The notes beneath the pieces are model-generated. The model was not told the origin of the DNA. It saw only the letters and a program-made list of their open reading frames with translations, and made no database searches. A stretch of DNA of 28,440 nt from the NCBI GenBank assembly GCA_039914625.1, contig JBDSOU010000053.1:1-28440 (forward strand), read 5' to 3'. Source of the stretch: DATEMK01 sp039914625 (GTDB lineage Bacteria; Bacteroidota; Bacteroidia; AKYH767-A; OLB10). Every line of letters begins with the position of its first letter. Position 1 is the first letter of the stretch. Both the position numbers and the translations under genes were made by a program. Of this stretch, positions 6,666 to 14,569 are shown in pieces.

Positions 6666-7139
6666 CGATTTTTTTATGCACCTTCAATCTGTTTGAGAAC
6701 TTCTTTACGTGTATCATTAAAATAAGTTTCCCTATTTCAACCACCCCACCTTACAATACTTGTTTCAGAAAAATAGGTTTCGCTTAACAAAAAATAAATC
6801 CGGGCTTATTTATATAAAGCATAGACAGTATTGTAAGAAAACAATAATTAAAGTTGAATAAAAATAAAAGTTGGTCGGAGGATTGCAATTCAATTTTCTC
6901 TTTGTTCTTTCTCTGCATCTTTGCGCCTCTGCGTTTAAAAATATTTTTCGCGTAAATTCTTGAAATTAGTGGCAAAAAAAGCCCGGCTTATACGAATCCT
7001 GTCAAAAAGGTTACATCAATTTTCAGCAAAACCTTACAAGTTTCTAACATTTTTTTAAGCTATAGTCTAACACATTGAACCTTACCGGCAAATTTTTTTT
7101 GCTATACATCTTGTCAGCTATGTTTCCCGCCAAAGTGAC

Positions 7140-7392
7140 CGGAAATTGGTTGCAAAACAGCGGAAATCCATTGCAAAACAACCGCAATCAACAGCAAAAC
7201 AAATGAAATTGATTGTAGTGCCTGCGGAAACCCATCGTAAAGCATCGGAAATTCACCGCATAAAGAATGAAACCCATTGCCAAAGGAACAAAACCCATTG
7301 CAAAAAGCCGGAAACTTATAGTTAAAGCCATCAAACCAACGGAAATAAGAAGGAAATTAATGGTAATACAGATACAATTAACAGCAGGCGAA
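7140..7392. repeat. Degenerate 21-bp tandem array, twelve units
   Basis: Units start at 7140, 7161, 7182, 7203, 7225, 7246, 7267, 7288, 7309, 7330, 7351 and 7372. All are 21 bp except the fourth, which has one extra base. The consensus has CGGAAA or ATGAAA at unit positions 1-6, CCC or TTG at 7-9, ATT at 10-12, GCA at 13-15, AAA at 16-18 and a CAA/CAG-like end. Neither strand stays open: the plus frame meets a TAA in unit 6 plus the one-base slip, and the minus frame has stops in the outer units. It therefore looks non-coding or a long-decayed seven-codon repeat. Confidence 0.8.
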
Positions 7393-7497
7393 ATAAATTA
7401 CCCTTCTTTCTCGTCTTTGTGACTGTTCGTCCTGGGGAATATGAGTTACTCTCATTCTACATTTGTGGAAAAATGCGTACTTTAGCTTTTGACGAGG

Positions 7498-7560
7498 TGA
7501 AGTTGCCTTATATCGGCATGAAACTACCTTACATTCACATGAAGTAAGCTTTATTTCAAC
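7498..7560. repeat. Second 21-bp tandem set, three units
   Basis: Units at 7498-7518, 7519-7539 and 7540-7560 each begin TGAA and share a central CCTTA- or CTTTA-like segment at unit positions 9-13. The consensus differs from the 7140-7392 array but the period is the same. It ends 39 bp before the stop of the MBL-fold gene. Confidence 0.55.
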
Positions 7561-7599
7561 ATAATATTGTTCTTAGTTATTCAGGTCCCTTCTCACATT

Positions 7600-8502
7600 T
7601 CAGTTCCCGAAATAATCCTTCAGCATAAACGCTTTTTCCATCCTTACTCCCCTGTCCGTTTTTTGCAGCGAGCAACATTCATTCACGCGGTCGTGCTCAA
7701 AAAAGAAAATGTACTCATTCTCAGCAGCCATATTTAAAAAGTTTGCTTTTTCTTCAAGCGTAATCAACGGTCGCGTGTCATACGCCATCACGTAAGGAAC
7801 AGGAATATGTCCGGTGCTTGGTAAAAGATCGGCAACATAAACAACAGTTTTGTTTTTATATGGAATCATCGGGAGCATCATCGCATCAGTATGTCCGCGT
7901 GCAATAAAAATTGAAATCTTGTCGCTGAAATTAGTTCCCGTTAAGACTTCATTTTTTCCGTCACCCTTCCCTCCTGCTTTGTCATTCGTCACACCCTCAA
8001 CAAATTTCAACTGCCCGCTTTCCTGTATTGGTAAAATATTTTCTTTCAGAAAGCTTGCCTTCTCACGAGCATTGGGTTTTGTCGCCAACTCCCAATGTTC
8101 TTTATGGCTCCAGTAAGTTGCATTCTTAAAAGCAGTTTCATAGCCTGTCCTGTCTTTATTCCATTTTATGCTTCCTCCGCAATGATCAAAATGCAGATGC
8201 GTGAGAAAAACATCTGTTATATCATCCATCGAAAATCCTGCTGTGCGCAATGATTTTTCCAATGAATCATCACCATGTAAATAATAATAGCTCAGGAATT
8301 TTTTATCCTGCTTGTCGCCAATGCCATTGTCAACAAGAATTAAACGCTTGCCATCTTCAATCAGCAGACAGCGCATCGCCCACGAGCACATATTATTTTC
8401 ATCAGCAGGATTCAGGCTGTCCCAGATAGATTTAGGAACCACACCAAACATGGCACCGCCATCGAGCTTGAAGTAGCCGGTATTTATTGTATAGAGATTC
8501 AT
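7600..8502 (-). CDS. MBL-fold metallo-hydrolase
   Basis: 300 residues. The metallo-beta-lactamase motif HxHxDH is at residues 102-107 (THLHFDHCGG). Further expected zinc ligands are His204 (RGHTDAMM), Asp225 (VADLLPS) and His270 (FFEHD), so the two-metal site appears complete. No signal peptide, so probably cytoplasmic. Length and the GHTDAMMLP and DTRPLIT segments fit the branch containing N-acyl-homoserine lactonase-like and methyl-parathion-hydrolase-like enzymes. Motifs cannot fix the substrate. It is monocistronic, divergent from mpl with a 173-bp spacer that holds short 8-9-bp repeats (AATTGTTG-type around 8515-8538, TAATCAACC-type around 8637-8655). Confidence 0.85.
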   Translation of the reverse strand: MNLYTINTGYFKLDGGAMFGVVPKSIWDSLNPADENNMCSWAMRCLLIEDGKRLILVDNGIGDKQDKKFLSYYYLHGDDSLEKSLRTAGFSMDDITDVFLTHLHFDHCGGSIKWNKDRTGYETAFKNATYWSHKEHWELATKPNAREKASFLKENILPIQESGQLKFVEGVTNDKAGGKGDGKNEVLTGTNFSDKISIFIARGHTDAMMLPMIPYKNKTVVYVADLLPSTGHIPVPYVMAYDTRPLITLEEKANFLNMAAENEYIFFFEHDRVNECCSLQKTDRGVRMEKAFMLKDYFGN

Positions 8503-8675
8503 AATGAAAAAATTGAATTGCTAAATTGTTGAATTGTTGATTCGCGTTCAAAATTAATTCATAAAATTAGTCTTGAAGATTTTTTTGAATAATTCATTAA
8601 TTTATTTTAGCAAAATAAATTTCCAATGCACCAATTAACCTAATCAACTTAATCAACCAATTTACAATTCAACAG

Positions 8676-10070
8676 ATGAAAGTCCACTTCACAGCCATAG
8701 GCGGCAGCGCCATGCACAATCTTGCCTTAGCACTTCATAAAAAAGGTTTTACTGTTTCCGGGTCTGACGATGAAATCCTGGAACCTTCGCGCACGCGGCT
8801 TGCTCAAAATAATATCCTGCCGGAAAAAGACGGCTGGTTTCCCGGAAAAATTACAAAGGATTTAGATGCCGTTATTCTCGGAATGCATGCCCGTGCTGAC
8901 AATCCTGAACTGCTGAAAGCGCAGGAACTTGGCGTAAAAATATTTTCTTATCCCGAATATATTTATGAACAATCAAAAGATAAAACGCGTGTAGTCATTG
9001 GCGGCAGTCATGGCAAAACAACCATTACTGCAATGATTTTGCATGTGCTAAAGTTTTTCAATAAAAATTTTGATTACATGGTAGGAGCGCAATTGGAAGG
9101 ATTTGATACGATGGTTCAACTTACAAATGATGCTCCTTTAATTATCCTCGAAGGCGATGAATATCTTTCTTCTCCCATTGACCGCAGACCGAAATTCCAT
9201 CTTTATCACCCGCACATTGCTTTGTTAAGCGGAATCGCGTGGGATCATATCAATGTTTTTCCAACTTTTGAAAATTATGTGGAGCAATTTAAAATCTTCA
9301 TTGATTTAATTGAAGATAAAGGTTGTTTAATTTATTGTGAAAATGATTCAGAAGTAAAACAATTGGCAGAAAAATCAAAAAGCACAATTGAAAAAATTCC
9401 TTATGGAATTCCCGGATATGAAATAAAGAATGGAGTTACGTTTTTATTTCCACCTGTTGCCGGCAACCGTTCTCTCCTGATGCAATCAGGAAAGCACGGA
9501 ACTGAATTAAAAATTTTCGGTGAACATAACCTTATGAATTTAAATGGCGCAAGATTAGTTTGCAACAAAATAGGAGTAAATGACGCTGCTTTTTTTAAAG
9601 CCATTTCATCTTTTAAAGGCGCAGCAAAAAGATTGGAATTGGTTGAGAGGAATGATTCTATTGCTGTTTATAAGGATTTTGCCCACTCACCTTCAAAATT
9701 GAAAGCAACTATTCAGGCGGTGAAGCAGCAGTTTGCAGAAAGAAAAATAATTGCCTGCATGGAGCTTCACACATTCAGCAGTCTGAATGAAAATTTTTTA
9801 AGTCAATACAAAGATTCAATGAACGATGCTGATGAAGCCATCGTTTATTTTAATCCTCACACCATCGAACACAAAAAATTAAAACCGATTTCAGATGATC
9901 AAGTCAAAAAAGCTTTTGGAAAAAATGATTTGAAAGTATTTACCAATTCAACTGAAATGAAAAATCATTTGCTGAAAACAAAAAAAGAAAATTCTGTTTT
10001 GTTAATGATGAGCTCAGGAAATTTTGACGGGATAGATTTTAAATTGCTTGCTTCGGAAATACTTATATGA
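8676..10070 (+). CDS. mpl: UDP-N-acetylmuramate:tripeptide ligase (Mpl-type Mur ligase)
   Basis: 464 residues, close to the usual length of Mpl (about 457). The N-terminal Rossmann part begins with HFTAIGGSAMHNLA. The ATP P-loop is GGSHGKTT (109-116). A conserved acidic EGDEY lies at 159-163 and AWDHINVFP at 188-196, with the C-terminal Mur domain carrying DFAHSPSK. Known role: ATP-dependent joining of recovered L-Ala-gamma-D-Glu-meso-DAP tripeptide to UDP-MurNAc in cytoplasmic peptidoglycan recycling. The SAMHNLA start separates it from MurC-type ligases, though MurC-like activity cannot be excluded. The start follows directly after the spacer repeats. Confidence 0.88.
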   Translation: MKVHFTAIGGSAMHNLALALHKKGFTVSGSDDEILEPSRTRLAQNNILPEKDGWFPGKITKDLDAVILGMHARADNPELLKAQELGVKIFSYPEYIYEQSKDKTRVVIGGSHGKTTITAMILHVLKFFNKNFDYMVGAQLEGFDTMVQLTNDAPLIILEGDEYLSSPIDRRPKFHLYHPHIALLSGIAWDHINVFPTFENYVEQFKIFIDLIEDKGCLIYCENDSEVKQLAEKSKSTIEKIPYGIPGYEIKNGVTFLFPPVAGNRSLLMQSGKHGTELKIFGEHNLMNLNGARLVCNKIGVNDAAFFKAISSFKGAAKRLELVERNDSIAVYKDFAHSPSKLKATIQAVKQQFAERKIIACMELHTFSSLNENFLSQYKDSMNDADEAIVYFNPHTIEHKKLKPISDDQVKKAFGKNDLKVFTNSTEMKNHLLKTKKENSVLLMMSSGNFDGIDFKLLASEILI

Positions 10071-10103
10071 AATATTTTTATGAGATAATAACTCAACAAT
10101 TTC

Positions 10104-10111
10104 TATTTTTG
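10104..10111 (+). promoter_or_regulatory. -7 box TATTTTTG for the toxin-antitoxin operon
   Basis: Exact match to TAnnTTTG, 34 nt before the antitoxin ATG. The segment about 20 nt upstream is only weakly TTTG-like (TTTATG). Confidence 0.45.
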
Positions 10112-10145
10112 TAAAGAACGTTATGACTAATAAATTTATAAACAA

Positions 10146-10358
10146 ATGAAAGTAATCCTCGATATTAAAGAAACTCGTATTCCTTTTTTTATGGAATTAA
10201 TCAGGAGTCTTAATTACATAAAAGTTGTGAAAGAAATAAAAAATGAACGCAAGAGTAAAGCTGTTAGCGAACTTGCGGAAGCATTTAATGATGTGGAACT
10301 TTATGAACAAGGCAAAAAAAAATTAAAATCAGCTAAAGACTTGCTGAATGAATTATAA
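10146..10358 (+). CDS. Antitoxin of a RelE/ParE-type pair
   Basis: 70 residues. A beta-like start (MKVILDIKETRIPFFMELI) is followed by charged helices (VVKEIKNERKSKAVSELAEA and YEQGKKKLKSAKDLLNEL). Size, charge and position directly before a RelE/ParE-family toxin fit a type II antitoxin. The N-terminal family is the short uncharacterised kind commonly paired with such toxins in Bacteroidota. Its last 11 bp overlap the toxin gene, indicating translational coupling. Antitoxins usually bind the toxin and repress their own promoter (family knowledge, not seen here). Confidence 0.75.
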   Translation: MKVILDIKETRIPFFMELIRSLNYIKVVKEIKNERKSKAVSELAEAFNDVELYEQGKKKLKSAKDLLNEL

Positions 10359-10677
10359 AGTAATAGCCACTGAACCTTTTGAGAGAAAGTTAAAACGGCT
10401 GGCAAAAAAATATAAATCGCTCAAGCAGGATTTGATACCTGTTATTGAATCGCTGACTACGGATCCGGTTCAGGGAGAATCATTGGGTAAGCATTGCTAT
10501 AAATTACGGATTGCTGTTTCAAGCAAAGGAAAAGGAAAAAGCGGAGGGGCAAGAATGATTACCTATGTGAGAGTGTTCAAAGAAACTGTTTTTCTCCTTG
10601 ACATTTATGATAAATCAGTGCAGGAAACTATTTCTGAAAAAGAGCTTAAGTTTCTTATTGAATTAATGGCAAAATAA
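10348..10677 (+). CDS. RelE/ParE-family toxin
   Basis: 109 residues. The start YKVIATEPFERKLKRLAKKY is typical of the RelE/ParE superfamily, followed by a KLRIAVSSKGKGKSGGARMI strand-turn block and VFLLDIYDKSVQETIS near the end. Known role: RelE-like members cut mRNA at the ribosome and ParE-like members inhibit gyrase; the motifs do not decide between them. The SSKGKGKSGGARMI turn is the version common in Bacteroidota and Cyanobacteria. The start overlaps the antitoxin stop (ATG at 10348). The convergent thioesterase ends 10 bp later. Confidence 0.85.
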   Translation: MNYKVIATEPFERKLKRLAKKYKSLKQDLIPVIESLTTDPVQGESLGKHCYKLRIAVSSKGKGKSGGARMITYVRVFKETVFLLDIYDKSVQETISEKELKFLIELMAK

Positions 10678-10687
10678 AATTTTCGTT

Positions 10688-11086
10688 TCAACTAATAAGC
10701 CATTGCCTCCATTCCTCAGGCATCTCCACACTTTTCTTCAATTCATAATCATAACAAACCAATACCGAAATTGCATTCACAACTTCCGCTTCTATTCCAC
10801 CATTTGTTTTCACAATCGAATAAGAAAGGTCAAAGCTTTTATTTCCTATTCTTGTACACCATGTTTTAACAGCAATCACATCCGTTATCAGGACAGGTAT
10901 TTTATAATTGATCTCAATCCGCCCAACGATAACTCCTTTTTTACTCCAGTCAATTTTACCTCCCAATTCTTTAAAGAAATCCATGCGGGCAATTTCAATA
11001 TACGAGAGGTAAATGGCATTATTCACATGCCCTAATTTATCAACATCAGCAAAACGTATTTGAACGGGAGTAGTAACAGTCTTCAT
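10688..11086 (-). CDS. Acyl-CoA thioesterase, 4HBT/YbgC hotdog family
   Basis: 132 residues, the usual size of a single hotdog domain. The signature RFADVDKLGHVNNAIYLSY includes the DxxxHVNN motif, with Asp16 and His20 as likely catalytic residues. The rest shows the expected KIPV, GNKSFDLSYSI and LVCYD strands. Known role: hydrolysis of acyl-CoA thioesters in the cytoplasm. Chain-length preference is unknown. It is divergent from osmC across 62 bp and convergent with the toxin. Confidence 0.88.
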   Translation of the reverse strand: MKTVTTPVQIRFADVDKLGHVNNAIYLSYIEIARMDFFKELGGKIDWSKKGVIVGRIEINYKIPVLITDVIAVKTWCTRIGNKSFDLSYSIVKTNGGIEAEVVNAISVLVCYDYELKKSVEMPEEWRQWLIS

Positions 11087-11095
11087 TTTTTGAAT

Positions 11096-11103
11096 TAAAT
11101 TTG
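11096..11103 (+). promoter_or_regulatory. -7 box TAAATTTG for osmC
   Basis: Exact TAnnTTTG match 45 nt before the ATG at 11149, inside the 62-bp divergent spacer. No convincing -33 element. Confidence 0.4.
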
Positions 11104-11148
11104 CAGCTCAAAAGTAAAATAAACAAATTCAAAAACATTAAACAGAAT

Positions 11149-11556
11149 ATGAAAAGAACAGCAACAGCCGTTTGGAACGGAACAGGAAAAGAAGGTAACG
11201 GAACCCTTACCACCCAAAGCAATGCATTAAACAAAGCGCCTTATACCTGGAAATCTCGTTTTGAAGAAGAGACAGGAACAAATCCTGAAGAGCTTATTGC
11301 CGCTGCTCATGCAGGTTGCTTCACCATGAAACTCACCTTTGTTTTAGCTGCAGCAGGATTCCCGCCCGAAACGATTGAAACCACATGCGCCATCACATTG
11401 GATAAAACAATAAATAATTCACATCTTGTTACAAAAGTAAAAGCAGGTGCAATCACGATCGAGAAACTTCACGAGTGTGTAGAGGATGCAAAAGCAAACT
11501 GCCCTGTTTCAAAAGCGTTGGGAATTGAAATCACCGCTGAAGCTTCATTAGCATAA
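11149..11556 (+). CDS. osmC: OsmC-family peroxiredoxin
   Basis: 135 residues from the ATG at 11149. An upstream TTG would add 16 unconserved residues, and the family normally begins KRTATAVWNG. The two catalytic cysteines are present: Cys57 in AAAHAGCFTM and Cys118 in AKANCPVSKAL. Known role: thiol-dependent reduction of organic hydroperoxides in the cytoplasm, often stress-induced. The SRFEEETGTNPEEL segment is typical of the OsmC branch rather than Ohr. A heptanucleotide-repeat spacer separates it from homogentisate dioxygenase. Confidence 0.93.
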   Translation: MKRTATAVWNGTGKEGNGTLTTQSNALNKAPYTWKSRFEEETGTNPEELIAAAHAGCFTMKLTFVLAAAGFPPETIETTCAITLDKTINNSHLVTKVKAGAITIEKLHECVEDAKANCPVSKALGIEITAEASLA

Positions 11557-11569
11557 GTCTTACGTTATT

Positions 11570-11646
11570 GGTTTAAGGTTTCTGGTTTAAGGTTAAAAAC
11601 TCTCAACTATAAAACCAACTTAAAACGTTAAACCTTAAACCTTAAT
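11570..11646. repeat. Heptanucleotide spacer array with inverted halves
   Basis: Eleven consecutive 7-bp units in one phase. The left half repeats GGTTTAA (three near-perfect copies). The right half repeats CCTTAAA, the cyclic reverse complement. A 12-bp perfect inverted repeat joins 11570-11581 with 11630-11641, so the spacer can form a long hairpin. It fills most of the 96-bp osmC-hmgA gap and may act as a terminator or attenuator. Confidence 0.75.
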
Positions 11647-11652
11647 TCGTCC

Positions 11653-12810
11653 ATGCCTCAATACCACACACTCGGCAAAATCCCGCCCAAGCGACATACG
11701 CAATTTCGCAAGCCGGATGGAAAACTATATGCCGAAGAACTGTTTTCCACTCATGGTTTTTCAAATGTGTATTCACTGCTTTATCATTGCCATGCGCCAA
11801 CGATGATAAAAGAAATGGGTGAACCTTTTTCGCGCGAGCCTAAGATTGCTTCTCAGCGTTCATTGAAACACCAGAGCTTTCGCGGATTCAATGCAGTACC
11901 CGAAGATGATTACATCAAAAGCAAAAAACCCGTTCTTGTAAATAACGATTTGCATATTTCAGTTGCCGCGCCAAGAAAATCCATTACTGATTATTTTCTC
12001 AAAAATGCCGATGCCGATGAAATGATTTTCGTTCACGAAGGAAGCGGAACCATTCACACTATTTACGGAAGCATGGATTTTCGCTACGGAGATTATATAG
12101 TTATACCAAGAGGAACAATTTATCAGTTGCATTTCAACGATGAAAACAATCGGTTGCTTGTAGTGGATTCATTTAGTCCTATAGAAGTTCCCAAACGTTA
12201 CCGCAATGAATATGGGCAGTTGGAAGAACATGCGCCTTACTGCGAGCGCGACATCCGCAAGCCGCAGAATTTGCAAACGCATGACGAAACCGGTGAATTC
12301 AAAGTGATGATCAAAAAGCAAAACCTTGTATATCCTTATATTTACGCAACACATCCTTTTGATGCTATAGGCTGGGACGGCAATTGCTACCCGTGGATTT
12401 TTTCTATACACGATTTTGAACCCATCACAGGAAGAATTCACATGCCCCCTCCTACTCACCAGACTTTTGAAGCACATAATTTTGTAGTCTGTTCTTTTGT
12501 TCCTCGATTGTTTGACTATCATCCGCTATCAGTTCCTGTTCCTTATAATCATAGTAATATAGATAGTGACGAAGTGCTTTACTATGTTGATGGCGATTTC
12601 ATGAGCCGCAAACATGTTGAGCGCGGACAAATTACTTTGCATCCGGGAGGCATTCCTCACGGACCACATCCCGGAACAGTTGAAAAAAGTCTCGGTGCAA
12701 AAGAAACAAAAGAATTGGCTGTGATGATAGATACGTTCAAACCCCTTTGGCTTACCGAAGATGCTTTGAAACTTACGATTGATGATTATTATAAATCGTG
12801 GCTTGAATAA
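11653..12810 (+). CDS. hmgA: Homogentisate 1,2-dioxygenase
   Basis: 385 residues, the shorter form found in Bacteroidota (human enzyme about 445). Known role: Fe(II)-dependent ring opening of homogentisate to maleylacetoacetate in tyrosine and phenylalanine breakdown. Recognisable parts are FSREPKIASQRSLKHQSFRG, the cupin segment MIFVHEGSGTIHTIYG, IPRGTIYQ, and the C-terminal block PPPTHQTFEAH, YNHSNIDSDE, GGIPHGPHPG. Comparing with human metal ligands His335/Glu341/His371 by spacing puts His300 and His336 in the two His positions and Asp306 (next to Glu307) at the carboxylate. No other pathway gene is adjacent. The ATG follows the spacer array by 6 bp. Confidence 0.92.
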   Translation: MPQYHTLGKIPPKRHTQFRKPDGKLYAEELFSTHGFSNVYSLLYHCHAPTMIKEMGEPFSREPKIASQRSLKHQSFRGFNAVPEDDYIKSKKPVLVNNDLHISVAAPRKSITDYFLKNADADEMIFVHEGSGTIHTIYGSMDFRYGDYIVIPRGTIYQLHFNDENNRLLVVDSFSPIEVPKRYRNEYGQLEEHAPYCERDIRKPQNLQTHDETGEFKVMIKKQNLVYPYIYATHPFDAIGWDGNCYPWIFSIHDFEPITGRIHMPPPTHQTFEAHNFVVCSFVPRLFDYHPLSVPVPYNHSNIDSDEVLYYVDGDFMSRKHVERGQITLHPGGIPHGPHPGTVEKSLGAKETKELAVMIDTFKPLWLTEDALKLTIDDYYKSWLE

Positions 12811-12911
12811 TAAAAAATAAATCAGACCAACAACTTCTGCTTTTTAAATGAAACAAATTTACAAGTCCCTCAATCTGAAAATATTTTTATAGTTTTACCT
12901 GCCGATAAATA

Positions 12912-12944
12912 AAATCGTAAATCGTAAATCGTAAATCCCAAATC
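12912..12944. repeat. Heptanucleotide repeat AAATCGT
   Basis: Three exact AAATCGT units (12912-12932), then AAATCCC and AAATC in the same phase, ending 5 bp before the GH57 start codon. Confidence 0.8.
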
Positions 12945-12949
12945 AAAAT

Positions 12950-14218
12950 ATGCCATCCGTTTGTTTCTATTTCCAGGTTCATCAACCTTTCCGCATCAGG
13001 CGGTATTCTTTTTTTGACATTGGTAACGATCCTTTTTATGAGGATGATGAAAAAAACAGGGCAGTGCTGAATAAGGTTTCTGATAAATGTTATATCAAGA
13101 CAAATAATAAAATGCTGGAACTGATCAAACGGCATAAAGGAAAATTCAGGATCAGTTATTCATTGAGCGGAACTGCGATTGAGCAATTTGAAATGTATCG
13201 CCCTGATGTGCTGGAATCTTTTGCTGCTCTTGCAAAAACAGGCTGCGTTGAATTCCTTTCAGAAACATATTATCATTCTCTTGCTTATGTTGCCTCCCGG
13301 GGCGAAAAAGAATTTAAGCAGTTAGCTTCGCCAAAAGAATTTGTAAGACAGATAGAAAAGCATGCCGAAAAAATAAAAAAACATTTCGGACAGGTTCCAA
13401 AAGTTTTCCGCAATACTGAATTAATTTACCGTAATGACCTTGCCGCTTTTGTCGAAAAAATGGGATACAAAGGAATTTTATGCGAAGGTGTTGACCGGCT
13501 TCTCGGAACCCGCACTCCTAACTTTGTTTACAAACCAAAAGGAACAAAAAAAATAAAAGCATTATTAAAAAATTATAGTCTGAGTGATGATATTGCTTTT
13601 CGCTTTTCCGATCAGAAGTGGTCGGAATGGCCCCTCAAAGCGGATACGTTTGCTTCATGGGTTCACAGAGTTGCCGGAAACGGTGAAGTGGTAAATCTTT
13701 TTATGGATTATGAAACATTCGGGGAACATCAATGGGAGAGTACAGGAATTTTTGATTTCTTAGATCACCTGCCTGCTGAAATCATGAAGCATAAAGATTT
13801 TAATTTTATGACTCCTTCAGAAGTGATTGACGCCTATCCTGCACGCGATGAATATGATTGTCCTGATTTTACTTCCTGGGCGGATGCCGAACGTGACCTT
13901 TCAGCATGGCTGAGCAACAGCATTGAAAAAGAAGCTATGAGCAGAATTTATTCTTTGGAAAAAAAGGTGATGGATACCGGCAATAAGGATTTGATTGATA
14001 CCTGGGGCAAATTGCAAACGAGTGATCATTTTTATTATATGTGCACCAAATTCTGGAGCGATGGTGATGTGCATAAATATTTCAGCCCGTATGATTCGCC
14101 TTATGAAGCCTACATTTATTTTATGAATGTATTCAGCGATTTTGAAATGAAGCTGAACAAATTAAGCACTGGCGTAAAAGTGAAAAAGAAGGTTGTTAAG
14201 AAAGAGAAGGTGATGTGA
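12950..14218 (+). CDS. Glycoside hydrolase family 57 alpha-amylase-like enzyme
   Basis: 422 residues. The GH57 start CFYFQVHQPFR is at 5-15. Family-conserved SYSLSGTAIEQF is at 69-80, and SETYYHSLAY at 105-113 is a shared active-site strand. The predicted nucleophile is Glu157 (FRNTELIYRND) and the acid/base Asp253 (FMDYETFGEHQW). No signal peptide, so cytoplasmic. Known family role: hydrolysis or transglycosylation of alpha-1,4-glucans such as glycogen and maltodextrin. In Bacteroidota this type often lies near glycogen synthase, which is not in this window. The Lys/Val-rich tail (KVKKKVVKKEKV) is a disordered extension. Confidence 0.9.
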   Translation: MPSVCFYFQVHQPFRIRRYSFFDIGNDPFYEDDEKNRAVLNKVSDKCYIKTNNKMLELIKRHKGKFRISYSLSGTAIEQFEMYRPDVLESFAALAKTGCVEFLSETYYHSLAYVASRGEKEFKQLASPKEFVRQIEKHAEKIKKHFGQVPKVFRNTELIYRNDLAAFVEKMGYKGILCEGVDRLLGTRTPNFVYKPKGTKKIKALLKNYSLSDDIAFRFSDQKWSEWPLKADTFASWVHRVAGNGEVVNLFMDYETFGEHQWESTGIFDFLDHLPAEIMKHKDFNFMTPSEVIDAYPARDEYDCPDFTSWADAERDLSAWLSNSIEKEAMSRIYSLEKKVMDTGNKDLIDTWGKLQTSDHFYYMCTKFWSDGDVHKYFSPYDSPYEAYIYFMNVFSDFEMKLNKLSTGVKVKKKVVKKEKVM

Positions 14219-14230
14219 TAAGAAGTTTAA

Positions 14231-14286
14231 ATTACCCATTACCAATTTTTAACTTGTCTCTGTTCATTGACCTCTGACCTTTTTTA
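14231..14286. repeat. Degenerate heptanucleotide spacer
   Basis: In one 7-bp phase: ATTACCC, ATTACCA, ATTTTTA, ACTTGTC, TCTGTTC, ATTGACC, TCTGACC, TTTTTTA. Only adjacent or alternate units match well, so this is the weakest of the heptamer spacers. Confidence 0.4.
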
Positions 14287-14288
14287 AG

Positions 14289-14513
14289 TTGAATCAAACA
14301 GGTAAGTATATTTTTTTAGTTGGCAGTATCATCATGGCGATGGGTGCTGTTGTTTGGTTAGTGGGAAATAAGATCAGCTGGTTTGGAAATCTTCCCGGTG
14401 ATGTAAGGGTTGAAAAAGAAAATTTCAAATTTTATTTTCCGTTCACTTCAATGATTTTATTAAGCGTTGCGCTGAGCTTTCTGATATGGGTTTGCAAAAA
14501 AATATTTTCTTAA
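14289..14513 (+). CDS. DUF2905 family small membrane protein
   Basis: 74 residues starting at a TTG codon; no ATG lies before the first membrane segment. Two transmembrane helices (about residues 7-26 and 50-69) flank a conserved WFGNLPGDVRVEKENFKFYFP loop, the hallmark of DUF2905. Inner-membrane location is expected. Function is not known for the family. It lies on the same strand as the GH57 gene, 70 bp downstream, and 56 bp before the lipoprotein gene. Confidence 0.88.
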   Translation: MNQTGKYIFLVGSIIMAMGAVVWLVGNKISWFGNLPGDVRVEKENFKFYFPFTSMILLSVALSFLIWVCKKIFS

Positions 14514-14569
14514 TGCAAAAAAAATCCTGTAAGTTTGTCTGTTCCGAATTTTAATAATCCTCATATACC

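Larger units (their letters stand above)
6527..7599. other. 1.07-kb intergenic region with repeats, no convincing gene
   Basis: It holds a hairpin at 6648-6665, a stretch at about 6898-6935 with the word CTTTGCGCCTCTGCG (an interspersed intergenic phrase seen in many genomes, from memory), a twelve-unit 21-bp array (7140-7392) and a three-unit 21-bp array (7498-7560). The 63-codon minus frame at 6784-6975 runs across the interspersed phrase and is not credible as a gene. Confidence 0.7.

Noticed and set aside
6690..6740. Minus-strand peptide ending VLKQIEGA before a stop, looking like a gene C-terminus
   Set aside because: The frame is closed about twenty codons upstream and has no start; too short to claim as a gene remnant.
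6784..6975. Minus-strand 63-residue frame
   Set aside because: It runs through the CTTTGCGCCTCTGCG interspersed phrase, and its composition is unlike that of neighbouring genes.
7140..7392. 21-bp array as a functional heptapeptide-repeat gene
   Set aside because: The plus frame is broken by an extra base after unit 4 and a TAA in unit 6; the minus frame has stops in the outer units.
12887..13135. Minus-strand 82-residue frame
   Set aside because: It is antisense to the conserved N-terminus of the GH57 enzyme and includes the AAATCGT repeats.
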